A stretch of DNA of 64,000 nt from Luteimonas sp. MC1750 (GCF_016615955.1 NZ_CP067113.1:1364001-1428000), one strand, 5' to 3'. Counted from the stretch's first letter, positions 1-9,808 are shown. The notes: generated from the sequence alone by a model not told the origin. Program-made: numbers and translations.

Positions 1-125
1 ATTTCGACGAGCCGCAGTGCGTCGTCGTCTGCCCGGTCGAGTGCATCGACCCGGATCCCGACATCCCCGAGACCCATGAGCAGCTGCTGGCCAAGCTCCG
101 GCGGCTGACGGAGGAGGCTGCGTGA
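1..125 (+). CDS. 4Fe-4S ferredoxin, C-terminal end (YfhL-type), truncated by window edge
   Basis: Only the last 40 residues are in the window, read from base 3 to the TGA at 123-125. They contain CVVVCPVEC, a CxxxCPxxC cluster-binding motif, followed by an acidic-basic helical tail (PETHEQLLAKLRRLTEEA). This is the pattern of small YfhL/Fdx-type 2[4Fe-4S] electron carriers, where the last three-cysteine block sits about 40 residues from the end. The start and the first cluster lie outside the window. The stop codon overlaps the GTG start of the next gene (GTGA), so the two are probably translationally coupled. Confidence 0.8.
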   Translation, partial: FDEPQCVVVCPVECIDPDPDIPETHEQLLAKLRRLTEEAA

Positions 126-1900
126 CGCCATCGACCCTGCTGCGCCGGATGGCGCTGCCGCTGCTGCTCGCCCTGGTTCCGGCGGGCCTGGCCGTAGCCG
201 CGGACGGAGCGGCAGCCCAGCCGCGTGCCGCGCAGGTGGCGCAGGGCGCGAAGCCGCCGGGTGCCGCCATCGCCTCGGCGCACGCCTTGGCCACCGACGC
301 CGGCATGGCCGTGCTGGCCGACGGCGGCAACGCCTTCGACGCCGCGATCGCGGTGTCCGCGGTGCTATCGGTGGTGGAGCCGATCAGCTCCGGCATCGGC
401 GGCGGCGGATTCTTCCTGCTGCACGATGCCGCGACCGGGCGCGACGTCTTCGTCGACGCGCGCGAGACCTCGCCGGCGGCCGCCGCGCCCGAGCGCTACC
501 TCGATGCCGAGGGCGGATTCGACCGCGACCGGGCCACCAATGGCGCCTGGTCGGCGGGCATCCCGGGCCTGCCCGCGGCCTTCGTCCACCTGCAGGCGAA
601 CTACGGCAAGCTGCCGCTGTCGCGGACCCTGGCCCCGGCGATCCGCATTGCGCGCGAGGGCTTCCCCGTCTACGGCCGCATGGCCCGCGGCTACGAAGCG
701 CGACGTACGGTCATGGAGCGCTATCCCGGCACCCGCGAGGTCTACCTGGCCGGCGGGCGCCCGATCCGCGAAGGCGACCTGTTCCGCCAGCCCGACCTTG
801 CGCGCACGCTCGAGCTGCTGGCCGAGCGCGGCCATGACGGCTTCTACCGCGGCGACGTCGGCCGCAAGCTGGTCGCGGGCGTCAATGCCGAGGGGGGGCA
901 GTGGACCGCGGACGAACTCGCTGCCTACCGCGTGCGCGAGCGCGAGCCGATCCGCTTCCGCTACCGCGACTGGGACATCGTCACCGCGCCGCCGCCGTCG
1001 TCGGGCGGGATCGCGCTGGCGCAGATGCTGCAGATCCTCGCGCCGTACGACCTGGGCGCGATGGACGACGCGCAGGGCACCCACCTGGTGGTGGAGTCGA
1101 TGCGCCGTGCCTTCCGCGACCGCACCTTCTACCTGGGCGATCCCGACTTCGTCGACGTGCCGCAGCGCCTGCTGACCAGCCCGGACTACGCCGCCGGCCT
1201 GCGCGCCACGATCCATCCGGAGCGCGCGACGCCCAGCGACCTGCTCTCGGGCGCACCCACGCCGCTGGAGGACGAGGAGACCACGCACTTCTCGATCATC
1301 GACGCCGAGGGCAACCGGGTCGGCGCGACGCAGACCGTCAACCTGCTGTACGGCTCGGGCCTGGTGGCGCCGGGCACCGGCGTGCTGCTGAACAACGAAA
1401 TGGACGATTTCGCGCTGAAGCCCGGCACGCCCAACGCCTTCGGCGTGATGGGCTTCGACGCCAACGCGCCGGCGCCAGGCAAGCGCATGCTGAGCTCGAT
1501 GGTGCCGACCTTCATGCTCTCCGACGACAAGGTCGCGGTGCTCGGCACGCCGGGCGGCAGCCGCATCATCACCATGGTGCTGCTGGGCGTGCTCGGCTAT
1601 GACGCCGGGCTGTCGGCGACCGACGTGGCGGCATTGCCGCGCTACCACCACCAGTGGATGCCCGACGCCATCCAGGCCGAGGCCGGGACCTTCGACGTGG
1701 CCACCGCCCAGGCGCTGCGCGCGATGGGCCACAACGTGGTGCGGCCCGAGGACGAGGTGGCCGAAGGTCGCCGCTCCAGCGATGCCTGGGGCAATTTCCA
1801 GACCGTCGCCTGGGACATCGCCAACACGCGCATGGAAGGCGGCACCGACCCGCGCAACCCGGTCGGCAAGGCCGAAGTGCGCGCCAAGGGGAAACCCTGA
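122..1900 (+). CDS. ggt: gamma-glutamyltransferase (GGT), periplasmic
   Basis: Predicted to hydrolyse or transpeptidate gamma-glutamyl bonds such as glutathione in the periplasm. At 592 aa it has the usual length of the self-processing Ntn-hydrolase precursor. Residues 1-27 form a signal peptide (hydrophobic LPLLLALVPAGLAVA then ADG). The autocleavage and nucleophile site is visible as ETTHFSI near Thr387, matching the TTH motif that starts the small subunit in the E. coli enzyme. The large-subunit substrate motif appears as DARETSP near residue 112. PPPSSGGI (near 300) and GTPGGSRI, a late glycine loop, are further family marks. The start is the GTG preceded by a strong GGAGGAGG ribosome site and overlapping the upstream ferredoxin stop. 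Confidence 0.95.
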   Translation: MTPSTLLRRMALPLLLALVPAGLAVAADGAAAQPRAAQVAQGAKPPGAAIASAHALATDAGMAVLADGGNAFDAAIAVSAVLSVVEPISSGIGGGGFFLLHDAATGRDVFVDARETSPAAAAPERYLDAEGGFDRDRATNGAWSAGIPGLPAAFVHLQANYGKLPLSRTLAPAIRIAREGFPVYGRMARGYEARRTVMERYPGTREVYLAGGRPIREGDLFRQPDLARTLELLAERGHDGFYRGDVGRKLVAGVNAEGGQWTADELAAYRVREREPIRFRYRDWDIVTAPPPSSGGIALAQMLQILAPYDLGAMDDAQGTHLVVESMRRAFRDRTFYLGDPDFVDVPQRLLTSPDYAAGLRATIHPERATPSDLLSGAPTPLEDEETTHFSIIDAEGNRVGATQTVNLLYGSGLVAPGTGVLLNNEMDDFALKPGTPNAFGVMGFDANAPAPGKRMLSSMVPTFMLSDDKVAVLGTPGGSRIITMVLLGVLGYDAGLSATDVAALPRYHHQWMPDAIQAEAGTFDVATAQALRAMGHNVVRPEDEVAEGRRSSDAWGNFQTVAWDIANTRMEGGTDPRNPVGKAEVRAKGKP

Positions 1901-1924
1901 AGCACACGATCACCGCTCCGGCCC

Positions 1925-1949
1925 ATCGCGGCTGTAGCCGCTCCTGCAG
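1925..1949 (-). repeat. REP-like extragenic palindrome, single copy
   Basis: A copy of the 25-base extragenic repeat with core CTGTAGGAGCGGCTACAG, here in reverse orientation and with TGCAG instead of TACAG at its end. It lies between ggt and the MBL-fold gene. The half-palindrome TGTAG/CTACA can form a short hairpin. The other copies in the window are at 9677-9743, 18028-18105 and 61836-61968. Confidence 0.85.
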
Positions 1950-1970
1950 TGATCTTTCTAGGACGTCGCG

Positions 1971-2867
<897 letters not shown>

Positions 2868-2870
2868 GGA

Positions 2871-3602
2871 TCAGCCCGGGCCCGCCCGGTTCAGCAGCAG
2901 CCAGGCGAGGCAGCCCGAAAGCAGGGTCGCCAGCGCGGCGATGGTCCACGGCAGCCAGAGCTGCCAGGCCGGGGCGCGCTCGGGCGGCGTGCGTTCCTTG
3001 CCGGAGGCGTCGGGTATTGGCCTCGGACGTTGCAACGCTTGGTCCGCTGCCGCTGCCGCTGCCGCTGGCGCTGCCGGTGCCGGTTCCGGTGCCCGTGCCG
3101 GGCCGCCGCCCGGCATCAAAGCGGCTCCGCTCGGCTCCGGTCGCAACGGCGATTCGCGCGCGGCGCCGTTGCGCGTGCCGGCCGACCCGTGCAGCGTGGC
3201 CGCGGTACCGGGCCTCGGCGGCAACAGCGTCGCCGGCAGCGCCAGCCGGTAGCCCTCGCCATAGATCGTCTGCAGGATCGTGCCGTGGCTGTCGCCCAGC
3301 GCCACCCGCAGCCGGCGCATGACCTTGGAGACCGCGCTGTCGAAGACGATGCTGGACTCCGGCCAGGCCGCGGCGATCAACGTGGGGCGCGGCACCACGC
3401 GCTCGGCGTGGCGCAGCAGGCACTCGAGTACCGCGAGCGCCCGGGCATCGAGCTCCACGCTGCGCTCGCCGGCATGCAGTCGACGGAAGGCGGGCACCAG
3501 GCGATAGCGCCCGAACAGCCATTCCTCCGCCAATGAAGCCTGGAGCGGCGGGATCCGGCCTCCGGGGGCCGGGGATGTCGGCGGGAGCGGAGCGGTGGCC
3601 AC
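2871..3602 (-). CDS. winged-helix transcriptional regulator with C-terminal membrane anchor (CadC-like, no sensor domain)
   Basis: Residues 25-115 form an OmpR/PhoB-type winged helix, with the typical ALAVLECLLRHAERVVPRPTL and SKVMRRLRVALGD...IQTIYGEGYRL-like stretches. A low-complexity Ala/Pro/Gly linker follows (about 118-190). One hydrophobic segment, LWLPWTIAALATLLSGCLAW (about 213-233), then ends the protein within ten residues. CadC/ToxR-type regulators share the order winged helix, linker, membrane segment, but normally continue into a periplasmic sensor. Here nothing follows, so any signal must come from a partner or through the membrane. The start is a GTG; the DNA-binding domain begins about 25 residues later, so the exact start is uncertain. 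It converges on the MBL gene with three bases between stops. Confidence 0.75.
   Translation of the reverse strand: MATAPLPPTSPAPGGRIPPLQASLAEEWLFGRYRLVPAFRRLHAGERSVELDARALAVLECLLRHAERVVPRPTLIAAAWPESSIVFDSAVSKVMRRLRVALGDSHGTILQTIYGEGYRLALPATLLPPRPGTAATLHGSAGTRNGAARESPLRPEPSGAALMPGGGPARAPEPAPAAPAAAAAAADQALQRPRPIPDASGKERTPPERAPAWQLWLPWTIAALATLLSGCLAWLLLNRAGPG
3045..3099. repeat. degenerate hexanucleotide repeat inside the regulator linker
   Basis: About nine imperfect 6-base units of the type gctgcc drifting to ggtgcc/gttccg. They encode the Ala/Pro-rich linker of the winged-helix regulator on the minus strand. Because units are multiples of three, length change would alter linker length without a frameshift. 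Confidence 0.6.
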
Positions 3603-3654
3603 ACCCCGGGCAACGCGGGATGCCGGGCCTGCAGGCCAGCCGGCTGGGCGCCTG

Positions 3655-4284
3655 TCAGGCGCCGGTGCCGAAGATCTTGTCGCCGGCGTCGCCCAGGCCC
3701 GGGAGGATGTAGCCGAGGTCGTTGAGGCGTTCGTCGATCGAGGCGACGTAGACCTCGACGTCGGGATGGCGTGCCTCGAGCGCGCGCAGGCCCTCGGGCG
3801 CGGCGACCAGGAACAGGCCCTTGATCCGCGTGCAGCCGGCTTTCTTCAGCATGTCGACCGTGGCCACCAGGGTGCCGCCGGTGGCCAGCATCGGATCGAG
3901 GATGAGCGCGGTGCGGTCGGCCATGTCGCCAACCAGGTTCTCGTAGTACGCCATGGCCTCGAGCGTGGACTCGTCGCGCTTGATGCCGACCACGCCGACC
4001 TTGGCCGCGGGAATCAGCTCCAGCACGCCGTGCAGCATGCCCAGGCCCGCGCGCAGGATCGGCACCAGGGTGATCTTGCGGCCCTTGATCCGGCGCACGC
4101 GGACCGTGCCGGCCCAGCCCTCGACCTCCGAGTCCTCACACTCCAGGTCGGCGGTGGCCTCGTAGGTCAGCAGGGATGCGACCTCGCCCGCGAGTTCGCG
4201 GAAGGTCTTGGTGCTGTTGTCGACGCGGCGCATGAGGCCGAGCTTGTGCTGCACCAGCGGATGGCGGACTTCGACGATCTTCAT
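3655..4284 (-). CDS. upp: uracil phosphoribosyltransferase
   Basis: Converts uracil and PRPP to UMP in pyrimidine salvage. The protein is 209 aa, the family's usual length. The PRPP-binding loop DPMLATGGT starts at Asp130, and the N-terminal stretch [14 protein letters not shown] and late uracil-site segment ([19 protein letters not shown]) are characteristic. The ATG has no ribosome site, but a TAGACT hexamer lies six bases upstream, suggesting a leaderless message. It is divergent from the TonB-dependent receptor. Confidence 0.96.
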   Translation of the reverse strand: MKIVEVRHPLVQHKLGLMRRVDNSTKTFRELAGEVASLLTYEATADLECEDSEVEGWAGTVRVRRIKGRKITLVPILRAGLGMLHGVLELIPAAKVGVVGIKRDESTLEAMAYYENLVGDMADRTALILDPMLATGGTLVATVDMLKKAGCTRIKGLFLVAAPEGLRALEARHPDVEVYVASIDERLNDLGYILPGLGDAGDKIFGTGA

Positions 4285-4290
4285 GACGGA

Positions 4291-4296
4291 AGTCTA
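4291..4296 (-). promoter_or_regulatory. -10-like hexamer TAGACT, six bases before upp ATG
   Basis: Reading the minus strand, TAGACT is followed by tccgtc and then the upp ATG. A transcript started at the normal distance from this element would begin at or next to the start codon. No good -35 box is visible. Confidence 0.4.
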
Positions 4297-4382
4297 GCGC
4301 GCAGCGGCGTACGTGACGCCGGTAACCCGGCTGAAACATCGCGGAAATAGGGTGTGCGGCGTCGACCATACCGAGTCCCGCC

Positions 4383-6995
4383 GTGTCCAAGCATCATCCG
4401 CTCCATCTCGCCATCGTCGCCGGCCTTGCCCTGGCCACCGCCGGGCACGGCCATGCCCGCGATCGGGTCGTGTCGCCCGATGTGGCCGGAGCTGCTCCGC
4501 CGCCGGCCGCTGCGGCGGCGCAGGCGGTGGCTGCCGCCGCGGCCGTCGATTTCGCCGCCATCGAGGTCCGCGGCCAGTTCGAATCGCAGATGCGCGCCAT
4601 CGACTTCAAGCGCGCCTCGGATGCCATCCAGGACACGGTGTCCGCGGACTCCATGGGCCAGTACCCGGACCAGAACGTGGGCGAGTCGCTGTCGCGCCTG
4701 CCGGGCATCAGCGTCACCCGCGACCAGGGCGAAGGCCGCTACGTCGTGATCCGCGGCCTGGACGCGGCGCAGAACTCGGTCAACGTCGACGGCATCGGCA
4801 TGGGCACGCCGGAGGACAGCAGCCGCGCCGCGCCGCTGGACGTGATTCCCTCCGAGTCCACCGAGCGCCTCACCGTGGTCAAAGCCCCCACGCCCGACCT
4901 GCCGGGTGACTCGCTGGGCGGCACGATCATGGTCGAGTCCGCGTCGGCCTTCGACCGCGCCGGCCGCAACATGCGCTTCAAGGCCGAGGCCAGCCACCAG
5001 AACCTCAGCGGCGAAACCAGTCCCAAGGCCGCCTTCAACTTCAGCGAGGTCTACAACGATACCTTCGGCGTGGCCTTTGGCCTGAGCTGGCAGGACCGCG
5101 ACTACGAGTCGGACAACATCGAGGTCGAGTACGACGACCCGTTCGAGGACGCCGCCGGCGAACGCCTGACCCCGGTCGAGATCCAGCAGCGCAAGTACAC
5201 GATCAACCGTGAGCGCACGGGTGTGAACCTCAACCTCGACTGGCGCCCCGACAACGACAACCAGTACTACCTGCGTACGCTCTACACCGACTTCACCGAC
5301 GCCGAGACCCGCCAGAACCACATCATCCCGGTGGGCGAGGGCGACATCACCGGCTACGACGGCAACAGCTGGACGGTGGAGGACATCGCCGCCGACGACT
5401 TCGGGCGCCGCCTGCGCTACCGCACCAAGGAAGAGGACACCTTCACCATCAGCGCCGGCGGCATGAACCGCATGGGCCACGCAAAGTTCGACTACCAGCT
5501 CGGCTACACCCAGGCGCGCGAGCGCGTGGACGATGAGGTCGAGATGCGCTTCGAGTACCTCGGCGACGAGGACATGGCGATCCGCGTCGGCCCCGGCCGC
5601 ATCCCGGCGTTCGACGTGATCGATCCCGCGGGCGGCGACGCCTGGCTGCGAAACGCCAACTACGGGCTGGATCGGCTGGTCGTGGCCCCGAAGCAGGTCG
5701 ACGACGAGGCGATCAGTGCGAAGCTCGACTTCACGTACACCGGCGAAGCGGTGACCTGGAAGAGCGGCCTGCTCGGCCGCTGGCGCGATCGCGACGTCAA
5801 CGTCGACGAGGCCGAGTTCCGCATCGGCCCCGACATCGACCTGGCTGGCTGGACCACCGGCTCGCCCGGCTATCGCCACGGCAACATGGGCGACGGGCTG
5901 TCCTCGAGCGCGATGCGCCGCTACCTGCGCCGGAACCGACAGCTGTTCTCCGAGCGCCCGGGCGACGTGGCCGAGAACACCCTGGTCTCGCTGGTCGAGG
6001 ACTACACGGCCAGCGAGGACGTACTCGCCGCGTACCTCATGGGCACGATGGACTTCGGCAACCTGCGCGTGGTGGCCGGTGCCCGCGTCGAACGCACCGA
6101 CTTCGACGCCAGCGGATGGATGGTGGACCTGGACGAGGATGGCGAGCTCACCGCCGCGCCGTCGTCGGCGTCCAAGTCCTACACCAGCGTGCTGCCCGGC
6201 CTGCACCTGCGCTACGACACCGACGGCGACTGGGTGCTGCGCGGCGCGGTCACCAAGACCATCGCGCGCCCGGGCTTCGGCGACATCACGCCGCGCGCCA
6301 GCATCAACCGCGACGACGAGGAGGTCGACCTCGGCAACCCGCAGCTCGATCCCTACGAATCGCTGAACTTCGACCTGTCGTTCGAGCGCTACATCGGCGA
6401 CTCGGGCATCTTCTCTGCCGGCATCTTCCACAAGTCGATCGACGGCTACATCGTCGAGACCTGGACCAACGACGATCCGGCCTTCCCGGGCTATGACGTG
6501 ACCCGCCCGGTCAACGGCGAAGACGCGAGCGTGCTGGGCGTGGAGCTCAACTGGCAGCAGAAGCTGGACTTCCTTCCGGGTGCGTGGAGCGGCCTGCTCG
6601 TGGGGCTGAGCGGCACCTGGCTCGACACCGAGTTCGTGGCCGGCACCGAGGACCGCGCGGGGGAGGAGTTCATGCTCCCGCTGTCCTCCGAGCGCCTGTA
6701 CAGCGCGCACATCGGCTGGGAGAACGAGCGCGTCAGCACCCGCCTGGCGGCGGTGTATCGCAGCGAGTACCTGGACGAGATCGGCAGCGACCGCCGCTAC
6801 GACCTCTGGGTCGCGCCCAACACCCAGCTCGACTTCAGCCTGGACTACAGGGTCGCCGACAACTGGAGCCTGTACCTCGAAGCCTCAAACCTGCTCGACG
6901 AGCCGCTGGAGCTCTACCAGGGCACGCCGGCGACCACGCTGCAGAACGAACTCTATGGCCGCAGCTACACGCTCGGCGTCAAGGTCAATTTCTGA
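4383..6995 (+). CDS. TonB-dependent outer-membrane receptor (Xanthomonas/Caulobacter-type)
   Basis: An 870-aa outer-membrane active transporter. Residues 1-25 are a signal peptide ending GHGHA. The plug domain is clear (about 70-190): MGQYPDQNVGESLSRLPGI, VIRGLDAAQNSVNVDGI and STERLTVVKAPTPD. The rest is a long beta-barrel rich in alternating aromatic/polar strands, and it ends YTLGVKVNF with the C-terminal Phe needed for outer-membrane insertion. Family members import siderophores, vitamins or sugars with energy from TonB-ExbBD. The cargo here is inferred from the next two genes, a phytase-like lipoprotein (2 bases downstream) and a phosphatase, so phytate or its metal complexes are plausible. 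The start is a GTG. Confidence 0.92.
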   Translation: MSKHHPLHLAIVAGLALATAGHGHARDRVVSPDVAGAAPPPAAAAAQAVAAAAAVDFAAIEVRGQFESQMRAIDFKRASDAIQDTVSADSMGQYPDQNVGESLSRLPGISVTRDQGEGRYVVIRGLDAAQNSVNVDGIGMGTPEDSSRAAPLDVIPSESTERLTVVKAPTPDLPGDSLGGTIMVESASAFDRAGRNMRFKAEASHQNLSGETSPKAAFNFSEVYNDTFGVAFGLSWQDRDYESDNIEVEYDDPFEDAAGERLTPVEIQQRKYTINRERTGVNLNLDWRPDNDNQYYLRTLYTDFTDAETRQNHIIPVGEGDITGYDGNSWTVEDIAADDFGRRLRYRTKEEDTFTISAGGMNRMGHAKFDYQLGYTQARERVDDEVEMRFEYLGDEDMAIRVGPGRIPAFDVIDPAGGDAWLRNANYGLDRLVVAPKQVDDEAISAKLDFTYTGEAVTWKSGLLGRWRDRDVNVDEAEFRIGPDIDLAGWTTGSPGYRHGNMGDGLSSSAMRRYLRRNRQLFSERPGDVAENTLVSLVEDYTASEDVLAAYLMGTMDFGNLRVVAGARVERTDFDASGWMVDLDEDGELTAAPSSASKSYTSVLPGLHLRYDTDGDWVLRGAVTKTIARPGFGDITPRASINRDDEEVDLGNPQLDPYESLNFDLSFERYIGDSGIFSAGIFHKSIDGYIVETWTNDDPAFPGYDVTRPVNGEDASVLGVELNWQQKLDFLPGAWSGLLVGLSGTWLDTEFVAGTEDRAGEEFMLPLSSERLYSAHIGWENERVSTRLAAVYRSEYLDEIGSDRRYDLWVAPNTQLDFSLDYRVADNWSLYLEASNLLDEPLELYQGTPATTLQNELYGRSYTLGVKVNF

Positions 6996-6997
6996 GG

Positions 6998-8173
6998 ATG
7001 CACATGATGAAGAACCGGACCATCCCGAACGCAGCCTTGCGCGCGCTCGCCATCAGCGGACTGGCGCTGGCGCTCGCCGCCTGCGGCGGGGCAACGGCAC
7101 CCGACGCCGGCAGTGCCATGGTCGAAGACGCCGAGGATCGCGCTGATCGCGCCCGCGAGGCCGTGCGCGCGGATGCCGCGGAGGCCGTGACCGTTCCGGA
7201 GGCCTTCGCCACCCCGATGACCCCGGAGGACAACATCGACTCGGTTGCGAGCTGGACCGCGCCCGACGGCCAGGTGCTGCTGCTGGCCACCGCCAAGTCC
7301 ACCCATCGCCTGGTGGTGTACGACGGTGCCACGGGCGCGCTCGTGCGGCATGTCGGCGAGCGAGGCGCGGGTGCGGGGCAGTTCGACCGCCCCAACGGCA
7401 TCGCCGTCGCCGACGACCTCGCCTTCGTGGTCGAGCGTGACAACCGTCGCGTGCAGGTGCTTCGCCTGCCGGGCATGCAGACCGTCGCCGAGTTCGGCGC
7501 CGACGTGCTCAAGCTGCCCTACGGCTTGTGGATCAACGAGGTCGACGGAGGCTACGAGATCTACGTGACCGACGCCTGGATGACGGGGGAAGACGCCCAG
7601 GGCGAGGACATCCTGCCGCCACTGGACCAGCTCGACCGTCGCGTGCACCGCTTCGCCTTCGCCCCGCAGGGCAACGGCTTCGCGGCCCGTCATGTCGGCG
7701 CGTTCGGCGACACCAGCCCCGACGGCGCGCTGCGCGTGGTCGAATCGCTCTGGGGCGATCCCGCCAACGACCAGCTGCTGATCGCCGAGGAAGACGAGAC
7801 CTACGCCAACGAGTTCAAGGTCTACGACCTCGCGGGCAAGTACAGCGGACGCACCATCGGCGCGGAATTCCTGCAGGCGCAGGCCGAGGGCATCGTGCTC
7901 AAGACCTGCGCCGACGGCAGCGGCTGGTGGATCACCACCGAGCAGGGCAAGGGCCGAACATCCTTCCACCTGTTCGAGCGTGGCTCGCTGGACCACGTCG
8001 GCGCGGTGGCCGGTCCCACCGTCGCCAACACCGACGGCATCTGGCTGCACGACGCGCCGGCCACGGGCTTCCCCGACGGCGTGCTGTACGCGGTGCACGA
8101 CGACCAGGGCGCCGTGGCCATCGACTGGCGCGAGATCGCCTCGGCCCTGGAGTTGCCTGCATGCGCGCGTTGA
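6998..8173 (+). CDS. beta-propeller phytase-like lipoprotein
   Basis: A 391-aa exported protein. The N terminus has a lipoprotein signal with lipobox LALAACGG (Cys29). The mature part has repeated propeller-blade elements: VYDGATGALVRHVGE, QFDRPNGIAVADDLAFVVERDNRRVQV, PYGLWINEV, YVTDAWM, LLIAEEDET and the late GIWLHD. The phrase DNIDSVASW near its start and the RPNGI blade match proteins annotated as phytases in this bacterial family. Beta-propeller phytases remove phosphates from inositol hexakisphosphate with calcium. Identification rests on motif recall, so a generic six-bladed or NHL-type propeller is the alternative. It starts two bases after the receptor stop, so an operon is near certain. 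Confidence 0.7.
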   Translation: MHMMKNRTIPNAALRALAISGLALALAACGGATAPDAGSAMVEDAEDRADRAREAVRADAAEAVTVPEAFATPMTPEDNIDSVASWTAPDGQVLLLATAKSTHRLVVYDGATGALVRHVGERGAGAGQFDRPNGIAVADDLAFVVERDNRRVQVLRLPGMQTVAEFGADVLKLPYGLWINEVDGGYEIYVTDAWMTGEDAQGEDILPPLDQLDRRVHRFAFAPQGNGFAARHVGAFGDTSPDGALRVVESLWGDPANDQLLIAEEDETYANEFKVYDLAGKYSGRTIGAEFLQAQAEGIVLKTCADGSGWWITTEQGKGRTSFHLFERGSLDHVGAVAGPTVANTDGIWLHDAPATGFPDGVLYAVHDDQGAVAIDWREIASALELPACAR

Positions 8174-9642
8174 CCCGCGCCGACGGGTCGATGTCACCGC
8201 GCGACGGCGCGGCTGCAACCGTGAACAGGTCCAGGCCCGCGGCCAGACCTTGCCGCGCGCGGCTGCTGACTGCGCTGCTGCCCGCCCTGCTGCTGGCCGG
8301 ACCCGCCTTCGCCGATGAAGCCTTCGGCCCCGGTATCGTCGCGCTGGAGCCCAACACGCTGGTCCCGGCAGGTGATCTCCATTACGCACCCGCGGCGTAC
8401 CCGGACCGCATCGTCGCCTCTCCGGTGGAAGATCCCGCGCGCGGCTTCCAGGTGTCGTGGCGCACCGCCGCAGGCGTCGAAGCGCCGCGGCTGGAGCTGG
8501 TGGTCGCGGGCGACTCGCCCGCCGTCGGCGAGCCGCGCAGCCTGGCTGCCCGCAGCACCGCCTTCACCACCGAAAACGGCGCCGGCAGCCAGCACCAGCT
8601 GGACGTCGACGGCCTCGAACCCGACACGCTCTACGCCTTCCGCGTACAGGGCGGCACCGGCTGGTGGAGCCCGTGGCGCCAGCTGCGCACTGCCGCCGCG
8701 CCCGGCACCGCGCTCGAGTTCCTGTACTTCGGCGACACCCAGAACAAGAACGCCAGCCACGGCAGCCGCGTCCTCCTCGAAGCCCTGCGCCACGCCCCGC
8801 GCGCGCGCCTCGCACTCTTCGCCGGCGACCTGGTCAGCGGCGGCGACGGCGAAGACGACAACGAGTGGGGCGAATGGACCGACATCACCGCCCCCGTCGC
8901 CGCGACCATGCTCATCGCCCCCGTGACCGGCAACCACGAATACTTCGAGGAGTTCGAGGACACGCCGCAGGAGCGCCGCGTGCTCGGCCTGCACTGGCCA
9001 CACATGTTCGCGCTGCCCGGCAACGGGGCGCCCGGCGCCGAAGCCACCACCTACTGGTTCGACATGCACGACGCCCGCTTCGTCGTGCTCGACGGCACCT
9101 CGGCCCTGGACCTCGGCACCGCCGCCGCGCAGGCGCAATGGCTGGATGGCGTGCTGCGCGACAACCCGCGCGCCTGGTCGATCGTCACCATCCACCAGCC
9201 GATGTACTCGCCGCGGGAAGGGCGCGACAACGCCCTGCTGCGCGAGCACCTGATGCCGGTGCTCGAGCGCCATGACGTGGACCTCGTGCTGCAGGGGCAC
9301 GACCACACCTACGGCCGTCGCGCCGGTGACTCGGGGGCGGCCACGCCCCAGTACGTCGTCTCGGTGGCCGGCGCCAAGCAGTACCTCCTGTCACAGGAGG
9401 CCCGCGACACCATGGCCCCGGTGGGCGAAGACACCCAGCTGTTCCAGGTCGTGCGCATCGACGGCGACACGCTGCGCTACGAAGCGCGTACGGTGACCGG
9501 GCGCCTGTACGACGCCTTCTCGCTGGTCGGAGACCGCGCGGGGAGCCGCAGGGTGGTCGAGCACACCGAAGGCCGGATCGCCCCCCGCGACTGTGGGCGT
9601 ACCGGAACGCTCAAGGGCCGCGCGGACCGCTGCTGGGAGTAG
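8161..9642 (+). CDS. purple-acid-phosphatase-like metallophosphoesterase
   Basis: A secreted calcineurin-fold phosphatase. An N-terminal Ig/Fn3-like domain (about 75-180: FQVSWRTAAG, VDGLEPDTLYAFRVQ) precedes the metallophosphoesterase core. The metal ligands appear in order: FGDTQ, AGDLVSGG, GNHEYF, IHQPMYS and QGHDHTYGR. This domain order is that of purple acid phosphatases. The signal peptide hydrophobic core is LLTALLPALLLAGPAFA. The ATG at 8161 has a GGAG ribosome site and overlaps the phytase stop by 13 bases, giving 493 aa with a long n-region. A GTG at 8221 would give a more classic signal peptide. It likely finishes dephosphorylation of products released by the upstream phytase-like protein. 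Confidence 0.85.
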   Translation: MRALTRADGSMSPRDGAAATVNRSRPAARPCRARLLTALLPALLLAGPAFADEAFGPGIVALEPNTLVPAGDLHYAPAAYPDRIVASPVEDPARGFQVSWRTAAGVEAPRLELVVAGDSPAVGEPRSLAARSTAFTTENGAGSQHQLDVDGLEPDTLYAFRVQGGTGWWSPWRQLRTAAAPGTALEFLYFGDTQNKNASHGSRVLLEALRHAPRARLALFAGDLVSGGDGEDDNEWGEWTDITAPVAATMLIAPVTGNHEYFEEFEDTPQERRVLGLHWPHMFALPGNGAPGAEATTYWFDMHDARFVVLDGTSALDLGTAAAQAQWLDGVLRDNPRAWSIVTIHQPMYSPREGRDNALLREHLMPVLERHDVDLVLQGHDHTYGRRAGDSGAATPQYVVSVAGAKQYLLSQEARDTMAPVGEDTQLFQVVRIDGDTLRYEARTVTGRLYDAFSLVGDRAGSRRVVEHTEGRIAPRDCGRTGTLKGRADRCWE

Positions 9643-9676
9643 GGCGGCTTCAACCGCGCGCTTCGGTACAGGGATG

Positions 9677-9743
9677 ATCGCGGCTGTAGCCGCTCCTACA
9701 GGAACGGCCTGCCCACCACTGTAGGAGCGGCTACAGCCGCGAT
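9677..9743. repeat. inverted pair of REP-like palindromes
   Basis: Two 25-base copies in opposite orientation (reverse 9677-9701, forward 9719-9743) separated by 17 bases. As RNA they can pair over their full length. The pair sits between the convergent phosphatase and aminotransferase genes, where it could act as a bidirectional transcription end or RNA-stabilising hairpin. Confidence 0.9.
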
Positions 9744-9792
9744 CCAGCCCACGACCGGATTCCAGCGATCCAGTCCACGACCGGATTCCAGT
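9741..9792. repeat. 26-bp tandem duplication at the end of the REP pair
   Basis: Two direct 26-base units, 9741-9766 and 9767-9792, differ only by c/t at the eighth and last bases. The shared core is CCACGACCGGATTCCAG. The first unit begins with the last three bases of the forward REP copy, so the duplication starts inside the repeat. Confidence 0.8.
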
Positions 9793-9808
9793 GGCGCGGG
9801 TGTCCGTA

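Noticed and set aside
4340..4362. Possible Pho box before the TonB-dependent receptor (CTGAAAC-atcg-CGGAAAT)
   Set aside because: The 7-4-7 spacing fits, but each half matches only four of seven consensus positions, too weak to claim.
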